DNA from: Aulosira sp. FACHB-615
Lineage (GTDB): Bacteria > Cyanobacteriota > Cyanobacteriia > Cyanobacteriales > Nostocaceae
DNA length: 64,000 nucleotides
Assembly: GCF_014698045.1 (NCBI RefSeq)
Contig: NZ_JACJSE010000012.1
Coordinates: forward strand, 62,001 to 126,000
Reading direction: 5' to 3'
Under the pieces are notes generated by a model that was not told the DNA's origin, ran no database searches, and saw nothing but the letters and a program-made list of their open reading frames with translations. The position numbers were made by a program, and so were the translations under genes. Positions 10,150 through 17,900 of this stretch are shown in pieces; position 1 is the first letter of the stretch, and each line of letters opens with the position of its first letter.

Positions 10150-10324
10150 GACTATGGCGTACATATAAATCTAGGTTGAGTGCATCTATCCCGCCTCGGA
10201 ATCAATTCTGAGTCTCATAGCGCAAGTCCTCTGAAGAGGACTCAACCAGAAATTCATTTCAGTCCACTTGAGTGGACTTTGGCTATTAGCCTGAAACTTT
10301 AGTTCTAGGCGGGATAGGGTTTCA
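10150..10324 (+). repeat. Five-hairpin MITE, right-truncated copy
   Basis: Aligned with the complete copy at 57295-57503, this element starts at GACTATGGCG and matches without gaps for its first 44 bases and through most of the rest to GGGTTTCA at 10324. The right terminal repeat is missing. A closing stem of 10 perfect pairs (10187-10196 with 10307-10316) encloses hairpins CGGAAT/ATTCTG, AGTCCTC/GAGGACT, AGTCCACT/AGTGGACT, GGCT/AGCC and a GAA(A)CT/AGTTC helix. The gap after it (10325-10531) holds only small hairpins at 10399-10420 and 10481-10497. Confidence 0.75.
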
Positions 10325-10531
10325 AACCAGGACTTACCCATCAAAATTTTCTATGGAAATTGGGTTTAGGGGTGAAAGGGGGCGGGGTATAAGGGCTAAT
10401 GACAATTTTTGATTTGTCATCAGCAAGATTGCGGAAAATCTTTTGTTATTTTACTAATTTGCTTAGGTATTACTGTGGCTGTTACATTTTTTGTAACGCT
10501 TATTTTTGTATAAGTTAGGGGCTAGAGAGTA

Positions 10532-10650
10532 TACCATTTCACTTTAAATATGATACATATCGGTAAGCAGTGCCTCGACTTACCTCGACTCCGTTCGGTA
10601 CAAGTCGCTCGGCGATCGGAAGCAGAGGAGCCAGTTGCGTGGTGAGGCAT
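10532..10650 (+). repeat. Left part of a TACCATTTCAC-type MITE
   Basis: It begins TACCATTTCACTTTAAA and continues with blocks shared with the complete element at 41157-41295 (GATAC, GCCTCGACTT, CTCGGCGA, GAAGCAGAG). The matching right end GTGAAATGGTA is not found, so this copy is truncated or rearranged. The following DNA up to 10934 is GC-richer repeat-like sequence. Frames open across 10522-10921 on both strands are artefacts of it. Confidence 0.5.
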
Positions 10651-10934
10651 TGCGTTGGGCGGCTTTGCCGACTCCCTCACTGCCGAAAGTATCTCCCGAC
10701 TCGAAGCACTCTGGCGTGTGCAGAGGAAGTATATCCACATATCTTGCACCAGGCGACTGAAGTCGTGGCTACACAGACAAAACCTGCACTTCGACAAGCT
10801 CAGTGACCACCTACGCAGGTTCCAAACCCTTTATTTTACGTTAGTCCGCGTAGGCGGACTTCGTTTGTGTAGCCGCGAATTCCATTTGCCAAGGCTAGGT
10901 GCAAGATGTGAGTATCAGTAATTTTGGGAATTGG

Positions 10935-11062
10935 TATAGGACTGATATTTGATTTGGGAAAAAATCAGTACACTCAGATCAGTCTTCTTTCCTACTCCCG
11001 ACTCCCCATTCCCTATTCCCTACCTACACAAATAAATTCAGAAATCAAACCGGATTCCTATA
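10935..11062 (+). repeat. TATAGGA-type MITE, copy 1
   Basis: A 128-bp element with imperfect terminal inverted repeats: left TATAGGACTGATATTTGATTT, right AAATCAAACCGGATTCCTATA. The inside holds a conserved CAGATCAG(T/G)CTTCTTTCCTAC block and CTACACAA. Other copies are at 28029-28203, 50221-50326 (reversed) and 54980-55086. Confidence 0.75.
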
Positions 11063-11569
11063 TTAACAATTCGCTGAGTGGCCACTGAAATAATTTAAAA
11101 TTTTGTATTTTTGATAAAAATTCATCCAAATGACACTCGGATGTCATCTTGAATACACATATTTATATATAATCGAAAGTCAAGTAATCAAGACTTATAT
11201 CTTCAAGTGTTCTTAATTGAAATTTTAGTAAATAGGATGTGAACACTACCTTTTATACTTCTATAATTTGTGTACTAACCTATCTTTGAGGAGTCTACTA
11301 CAAGAAACTGAATCATTGATAGATATTATAGTTAGCATCAACAGTAACACGGATATTATCTTTAGCTAAAAATTAAACAATTAAAATTCAGAATTAAGTC
11401 TACAAAAAACTTGCCTCGATTCGGAATCCTGCTTATAAAATGATGAAACGGTTACTGATTCGACCTGTTGGTTCATCTACATAAACAGTTATTTATCAGG
11501 AGATAGAGGTTATCTTCTGGTTTTCACTATTTGTTATTGCTCAAGATATATCGGTTTCGTAATTTTGGT
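11063..11569. other. AT-rich gap upstream of small gene
   Basis: No gene seen. A small perfect hairpin (ATGACA/TGTCAT, 11130-11147) is the only structure noted. The stretch probably holds the promoter of the small gene at 11570. Confidence 0.35.
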
Positions 11570-11878
11570 ATGAAAAAAGCTATGACTTTAAGTTTTAATT
11601 TTTTTAATTGGTTGCCATTATCAGTTATGTCAATTAATGAACCAAAGCAAAAATGTAGAACACATGATTACAGTCAATTTATTCCAGGTAAAGATTATGT
11701 ATTTGAGTTGCTCAATTGTAGTTTAGAAGGCAGAATGACAGCCATCGGTCAAGGCATTCAGCCATTTGATTACATTCTTTTACGGTGTGATTCTGAATTA
11801 TTACGATATCAAGTTGTAGAAATAGATTACTATGCCGACCCGCCAGATATGTGGATGGCTTCGCTCAAGAAATCATAG
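11570..11878 (+). CDS. Small hypothetical protein
   Basis: A short protein of about 102 residues with no family I can name. The frame is open from a TTG at 11531, but the ATG at 11570 (MKKAMTL) or the one at 11627 (MSINEPKQ) is more likely. It has no signal peptide or clear membrane segment. The C-terminal two thirds are mixed in composition, with aromatic and acidic residues (IQPFDYILLRCDSELLRYQ, then VVEIDYYADPPDMWMASL), which looks like a real small beta-rich fold rather than chance coding. It is flanked on both sides by MITE-like elements and shows no operon partner. Existence as a gene is probable; function is unknown. Confidence 0.5.
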   Translation: MKKAMTLSFNFFNWLPLSVMSINEPKQKCRTHDYSQFIPGKDYVFELLNCSLEGRMTAIGQGIQPFDYILLRCDSELLRYQVVEIDYYADPPDMWMASLKKS

Positions 11879-11946
11879 ATATAGCGTTTTCCGATTGAGT
11901 GCAGTACAAGTTGATAGTGGCTAGAGGCTAGGGGCTGGAGGCTAGA

Positions 11947-12083
11947 TATAGCGGTTCTTACTTGCTTGTAATACAGTCGGAACCCCACCCCGCATTTGCT
12001 TACGCAAACGCTCCCCTCCCCGCTTGCGGGGAGGGGTTGGGGGTGGGGTTGAAATGTACCTCATCCCACCGATAACCGCTATA
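11947..12083. repeat. MITE-like element, TATAGCGGTT ends
   Basis: 137 bp bounded by perfect 10-bp terminal inverted repeats (TATAGCGGTT at 11947-11956, AACCGCTATA at 12074-12083). The centre is a strong palindrome, GCTCCCCTCCCCGC facing GCGGGGAGGGG, itself flanked by CCCCACCCC / GGGGTGGGG. Confidence 0.7.
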
Positions 12084-12114
12084 AATTTACCTTATTGGGA
12101 TGGAAAATTTTATG

Positions 12115-12144
12115 ATTGGTAATTTGTAATTACAAATTACCAAT
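12115..12144. terminator. Perfect 30-bp palindrome after tldD-like gene
   Basis: Each half reads ATTGGTAATTTGTAA or its complement, with no mismatch and no loop. It lies 11 bases beyond the stop codon of the tldD-like gene on the minus strand. In RNA it would fold into a long AU-rich hairpin that could stabilise or end that transcript. There is no clear T-run, so the terminator role is an inference. Confidence 0.4.
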
Positions 12145-12155
12145 TACGAGTTTAA

Positions 12156-13550
12156 CTAAGCTTCTCCGCCTACAACGACATCTTTAATGCGGAGACTGGG
12201 GCCACCACAGCCTACAGGTAAACCGTTTTGTCCTCCTTTACCGCAGCCACCAGACTCATCCCAGTAGAAATCATCGCCAATTGCTTCAATATCAGCTAGG
12301 GTTTGGAAAACATTACCCGACAGTGTGACATCTCTGACAGGTTCGGCAATTTTACCGTTTCTAATCATCCATGCTTCCCCGGCGCTAAAGGTGAACATTT
12401 CACCATTAGTCATCCCGCCGAGCCAGTTACGGGCGTAGACTCCTTCTTTGATATCGGTAAATAAATCGGCGACTGGCGTTTTTCCTGGTTCTATCCAGGT
12501 ATTAGTCATGCGGACAATGGGACTGAAGTGATAATTGAGACAACGTGCGTTACCAGTGGGGGCTTCGTCTAATTTGCCGGCGGTTTCTCGTGAGTGCAAC
12601 CTTCCCACTAAAACCCCATCTTGGATAAGTTGGGTAGTGGTGGCGGGTGTACCTTCATCATCATAAAAATAACTACCACGGTGTCCGGTTGGGGCTGCAC
12701 CATCAAAAATTTGTAGTTCTTCTGGCCCAAACCGCCGCCCGATGGTCATAACTTCGAGTAAGTCGGGGTTTTCGTAAGCCATATCGGCTTCGGAAAGATG
12801 ACCAAAGGCTTCATGAACAAATAAACCTGTGAGGATGGGGTCAATAACTACGGTGTAGGTATTACCTTTAACTGGTGGGAGAGATAAAGCTGCAACGGCT
12901 CTTTGTGCGGCACTTTTGACTTGTTCATCTAAATTGATTAAATCTTCGTAGGCTTTGCGAGAACCTGTTGTTTCTCTTCCGGTTTGGACTGTTTCGCCGT
13001 TTCTGGCTGTGGCAGCGAAGCGCATTTCCATATCTACCCAAGATTGGTCAATGAGTGTACCTTCTGAGGTCGCAATGATGATTCTTTGGGCGCTATCACC
13101 GTAGCGAACGGAAGTTGTAGTAATTTGAGGGTCAACACTTTTTAATAGTTGAGTGTAGCGATCGCACAATTGTTTTTTCTGCGATAAGCTAATTTTACGC
13201 GGATCTGTACCCATCAAAGGTAATTGACAGACTGCTTGCACTGGGTCAATGGGGGCTAGTAGAGTTTCTTCATCACCTACCATGCGAGCAGCTGCGATCG
13301 CTTCCTCAATTCGTTCTTTAATAGTAGAAAGCTGGTTAAAACTGCTCAAACCCCAGCCACCTTTATAACAAGCGCGAATATGTCCACCAATAGAAATACC
13401 TTCACTAAGGGTTTCTACTTTGTCGCCACGCAACAAGATATCAGTCCCTTCTGCTTCCTCTAGGCGAATCATCAAATAATCTACACGGGATGAGTAGCGG
13501 GAGATGAGGTCAGCAACTAAATTTTGTGCGTCAGCAAGTGTAGTTGGCAT
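12156..13550 (-). CDS. tldD: TldD/PmbA-family metallopeptidase
   Basis: A zinc peptidase of the TldD/PmbA (U62) family, which in other bacteria degrades unfolded peptides and matures some modified peptides. The metal-binding HExxxH motif is present as HEAFGH (His246, Glu247, His250), and the family C-terminal glycine-rich segment is visible (GGCGKGGQNGLPVGCGG, about residues 430-450). At 464 residues the length fits TldD. In many bacteria TldD works with a PmbA/TldE partner lacking the HExxxH motif; no partner is next to it here. It is followed by a 30-bp palindrome and preceded by a roughly 150-bp gap. The family is certain; the tldD rather than pmbA label follows from the intact metal site. 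Confidence 0.9.
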   Translation of the reverse strand: MPTTLADAQNLVADLISRYSSRVDYLMIRLEEAEGTDILLRGDKVETLSEGISIGGHIRACYKGGWGLSSFNQLSTIKERIEEAIAAARMVGDEETLLAPIDPVQAVCQLPLMGTDPRKISLSQKKQLCDRYTQLLKSVDPQITTTSVRYGDSAQRIIIATSEGTLIDQSWVDMEMRFAATARNGETVQTGRETTGSRKAYEDLINLDEQVKSAAQRAVAALSLPPVKGNTYTVVIDPILTGLFVHEAFGHLSEADMAYENPDLLEVMTIGRRFGPEELQIFDGAAPTGHRGSYFYDDEGTPATTTQLIQDGVLVGRLHSRETAGKLDEAPTGNARCLNYHFSPIVRMTNTWIEPGKTPVADLFTDIKEGVYARNWLGGMTNGEMFTFSAGEAWMIRNGKIAEPVRDVTLSGNVFQTLADIEAIGDDFYWDESGGCGKGGQNGLPVGCGGPSLRIKDVVVGGEA

Positions 13551-13699
13551 TTGTTGGTAGTCACCACAACGAACTACATTTATTGTGCAGTATCTTGTAG
13601 GAGAGAGGGGGGAAAGTTTTTTGGTATGCGGCTTTGTTCTGGAATTGTATTGAAAAAAGACTAATTATGAATAATCTGCTGGAAAAGTAAAGTAAAATT

Positions 13700-14737
13700 T
13701 TAGACCATCATCTTGACATTTGAAACAATGCGATTGCGTCCGGCTTCTTTTGCTTGGTAAAGTGCCTTATCTGCATCAATAATTAAATCGAGAGCTGACG
13801 CACCCCAAGTTGGCACTACAGTTGCTACGCCTAAGCTTAAAGTCACGTACTGATTCACTAAAGAACCATCATGAATAATTTGTAAATTTCTGATTTCTGA
13901 TTGAATTAAATGAGCAATATGAACAGCACCAGCCGCATGGGTATTGGGCATAATGACGGCAAATTCTTCGCCGCCATAACGAGCCACTAAATCTTGATAT
14001 TTTTGAACTGTTGAGTTTAAGGCATTACCGACTTTTTTTAAACAAACATCTCCCATCGGATGACCATATTGGTCGTTATATAATTTAAAAAAGTCAATGT
14101 CACAAAGAATCAGCGATAAAGGTAAAGCTTGCTGGGCTAAATTAATCCACTGGGTATTGAGATAATCATCAAAGCGACGACGATTAGCCAAGCCAGTTAA
14201 ACTATCTTCGTTTGCTAGTTCTTGCAAGGCTTTATTAGCTGCTTCTAATTGTTTATAAACTTGTGCTTGTTTGAGTAATTGGCGCAACTGCCGACGTAAG
14301 ACTGTTAGTTGAATTGGTTTTGTAATAAAGTTGATTGCACCTACATCAAAAGCACGATTAATAGAATCTTCGTCATCTAAATTCGTAATCATGACTATTG
14401 GCGTATGTTTCCAAAGTTTAGAAATCAAGAGTTCATGTATTTCCAACTCTGAATTAAACTTTGTCATTGCTGATTTTAAATTATCTCTGTTAATTTGTAA
14501 TAATTCCTGACAACAGGTAAAACCATCCATTACAGGCATGATAGCATCTAGCAAAATGATATCGGGCTTCACAGTTTCATAAGCATCTAAACACTGTTTA
14601 CCATTAGCAACTTCAACTACTTGGTAGCCTTCATTTTCCATAATTCGCCGCAATGTCATACGGATGACGGGATCATCATCAGCTACGAGAATGACGGGAG
14701 ACTTTTTGGTAAGAGAAAGTGAACTAATACTTTTCAT
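13700..14737 (-). CDS. Response regulator with diguanylate cyclase domain
   Basis: A two-domain output protein. The receiver (about residues 14-155) has the acidic pair DDD at 20-22, the phosphoacceptor Asp64 in ILLDAIMPVMDG and the TKP lysine. About 30 extra residues (INRDNLKSAMTKF onward) sit between the phosphorylation site and the ITNLDDEDS strand. The GGDEF domain (about 175-340) carries GGEEF at 255-259, compatible with making cyclic di-GMP. The inhibitory-site position reads KYQD instead of RxxD, so product inhibition may be weak or absent. The gene lies 170 bp downstream of the giant kinase on the same strand, which makes that kinase a plausible phosphodonor; this is inferred from position. 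Confidence 0.9.
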   Translation of the reverse strand: MKSISSLSLTKKSPVILVADDDPVIRMTLRRIMENEGYQVVEVANGKQCLDAYETVKPDIILLDAIMPVMDGFTCCQELLQINRDNLKSAMTKFNSELEIHELLISKLWKHTPIVMITNLDDEDSINRAFDVGAINFITKPIQLTVLRRQLRQLLKQAQVYKQLEAANKALQELANEDSLTGLANRRRFDDYLNTQWINLAQQALPLSLILCDIDFFKLYNDQYGHPMGDVCLKKVGNALNSTVQKYQDLVARYGGEEFAVIMPNTHAAGAVHIAHLIQSEIRNLQIIHDGSLVNQYVTLSLGVATVVPTWGASALDLIIDADKALYQAKEAGRNRIVSNVKMMV

Positions 14738-14907
14738 GAGCCGAGTTCTACAAGTTGTGTTTATCTAGTATGGCTGTGTGGGGTTGCGTCTGGCAAAAAA
14801 TGACAACTGAAGAAAATATGAACAGTTGGCAATACGGTTAAAGGTGTTTAAATTATTCCCAAAATACACAACAAACTTGATATGGGATGATGGGAGTTTT
14901 GCGGAAT

Positions 14908-17900
14908 TTAAGCAATAGGGAGGACAATTTCAAACACTGTTTCTGTGTTTGGCTGAGAACGCACAGTTAAAGTACCGTTATGTTGTTGAATGATTGAATA
15001 ACTCACAGATAATCCCAAACCTTTTCCTTGTCCCACGGATTTGGTTGTAAAAAAGGGTTCAAAAATCCGGTTGTGGAGACTCTCAGGGATGAAACTGTGT
15101 GTATTTGCGATCGCAATTTTTAACTTTGCATTTTCAATTACTTCAGTAAAAATACGAATTTGGGGTTGTTCACTGTTTTGGGGATGCGCTCGAATTGCAT
15201 CAATCGCATTGTTAATAATATTCAGAAAGACTTGATTTAATTGACTGGGATAGCAAGTTACTAAAGGTAGATTGCCATAGTTCTTAATCACCTGTATTTC
15301 GGGGGAATTTGCGGATTTTTGTAAGCGATGCTGCACAAGTAATAATGTGCTTTCAATTCCACTGTGTAAGTCTACAGCCTTAATTTCTGCCTCATCTAGC
15401 CGCGAAAAGTTACGTAAACTCAAAACAATTTGACTAATGCGATCGCTCCCTGCTTTCATAGATTCTAAGGTTTGATTAGCATCTGCTAACAAAAAATCAA
15501 GCTCAATTTCTTTTTCCATAGCTTGAATAGCAGAATTAGGTTGGGGATATTCCTGCTGATAAAGTTTCAGCAACCGCATCATATCTTGAATGTAATTTTT
15601 TGTATGATTAAGATTGCCCTGAATAAAAGTTACTGGATTGTTAATTTCATGAGCAATTCCCGCTACCATTTGCCCAAGAGATGACATTTTTTCGCTATGA
15701 ATTAATTGTGCTTGAGTTTGTTGTAATTGGGTTAAAGTTTGTTCTAAATCTTCAGCTTTTTGTTTGAGGGCTTGAGTCTTACGGTCTACTTCTACTTCTA
15801 AGGTATAAGCATAGTTTTCTGCTTGTTGATATAAACGAGCATTTTCTACAGAAATAGCTGCTTGGCTGGTGAGCAGTTGTAGAATTTCAATGCGATCGCT
15901 TGTAAAAGCTCCGATAGTTAAGTTATTTTCTAAATACAAAATCCCGACAAGTTTGCCTTGACGACTAATGGGAGTACATAAAACTGATTTAGGCTGATGA
16001 GTAATGATATATTTATCTTTGGCAAATTGTAGTGAATCACTCAGGTTTTCAAATACAGTCGTTTGTTGAGTGCGTGCTACGGCATAAATCAAACTATGGG
16101 GAATATTTTGGGATTCTTCTAAAGGAACTTCTAAAGTTGTTACTTGCTCAGTATTGGCTTTAGCTACTACTACTAATTGTTCATTTTGCAGCAAAAATAA
16201 ATAACCAACTTGTGCGCCTGCATTAGCTATAGCAATCTGCATTAAAGTTGCCAATAATTTTTCTAATTCAATTTCTTGTGAAATAGCTTGTGCAGCTTTC
16301 ATAACTGCTGGTAAATCTAACCAAAAGTCTTTACCAGTAGTCTTACTAGAGATATGTTGAGTTATACTTGCTTCAGAGTTAATGCCTTGTTTTGTAGGTT
16401 TGATAATAGCTGCAAGTAGTTGGGGATATTGTTGTTCTAAATGAGTGATTTTGGCTGCTGCACCCCAAAGAGCATAGCAGTGATAAGCTTGTTCTATATA
16501 GACTTGAGCCAGTTTTACTTTACCCCAGTTCAGATAAAATTTGGCTGTTAGTTCATTAGCTAAGGCTTCTTCTTGAATGTAACCATTAGCTTTAGCTCCA
16601 GAAATGGCGCGATCATAGTATTCTATAGCCTCATAGTTTTTTCCTAATACTCGATGAATTTCTGCTTCTACTAAATGAAACTTATGCAGGTAATTCATCG
16701 GAGCATGTTCCGCCCATTTTTTCAGTAACTGTTGATTATTGATAACCTTATCAAAATCAACAGTTTTAATCTCTGCATCGGGACTAGAATATAATGATAG
16801 TAAACTCAAAGATTGATAGAAATTCTTCAAAGGCAGAACCAATAATCCTGCTACACCTTGCTCATATTCTTCAAATTTATTCGCATACTCTTCTGCACGT
16901 TTAGGTTCATTAAATAAATACAACAGTAAAAGTTTGGCTAAATAAACATAGCAAATTCCACATACATTACAACTTTGAATTAAAGATGGGAGAGTTACAA
17001 GTTCATTGAAACTAGAACCAATGAGCATTGTAGGATTTTCCGCTTTACCCCGCAGATTATTGACTGTTTGTCGCCATGTATTTACCCAAATTACAGAGGC
17101 TTCTTGTTTAATTTCCTGAACTAGCTGGCAGTATTTCTCTGCTTCAGCTTCAGTAATTTCGAGATTTTCTCCTGTCCAAAATAAAAATTGACAATAGCTA
17201 TTAGCGCAATAACCAACATATTCTAAATCGCCATGTTCTAACCCACTAGTTAGACCAGATAAAAATACTGGGAGTACAGAACGAATAGAATCTTGCCAAT
17301 GTTTAATAAATAAGGCAAAAGTAAAATTAACTTTACTAGTTAATTCTTTAGCTTGTAATTTTTCTAAAACAATAGTTGCCAGTTTACCAAATTCATAGCC
17401 GCGTGCTATTTCTCCTGTAGCACATAAAAATAAGCCATAAAGACTATAGGCGATCGCAGCTTGAGGAGAGTTACCATATTGAATGCAGATTTTCACCATT
17501 GTGAATATTTTTAAAGGTAACAATTCTGGTTTAGCTAAATATACCGATGCAAATAAACCCGCCAGAATTCGCATTGCTGCTGATTGATATAATTCATTTA
17601 GCAGTGGTAAATCAGCTAGGGTTGCTATTGGGCGATCGCCTAAAATAATTTTGAGTTTTTGATGTTGATTGTTCATAGTTTCAACATCACATTGTTCTGG
17701 GAAATCTATACCCAGTAAATTCAAAGCTTCTCTACCTGTATCTATTGCATCTAGAAGTTGATTTTGGGATGTGTATGATTGAATTTGAATTTCATAGACC
17801 TTGATTTTGTCTAATGAGTGACGAGCCGATAATAGGGTTTGGTCAATTAAATATTTTGATTTGGCAAAATTAGTATTTAAATATTCTGCTTCTGCTAAAG

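Noticed and set aside
10522..10921. Three overlapping open frames of 78-91 codons on both strands
   Set aside because: They lie in repeat DNA shared with the element at 41157, overlap each other in different frames, and have no ribosome site or protein-like composition.
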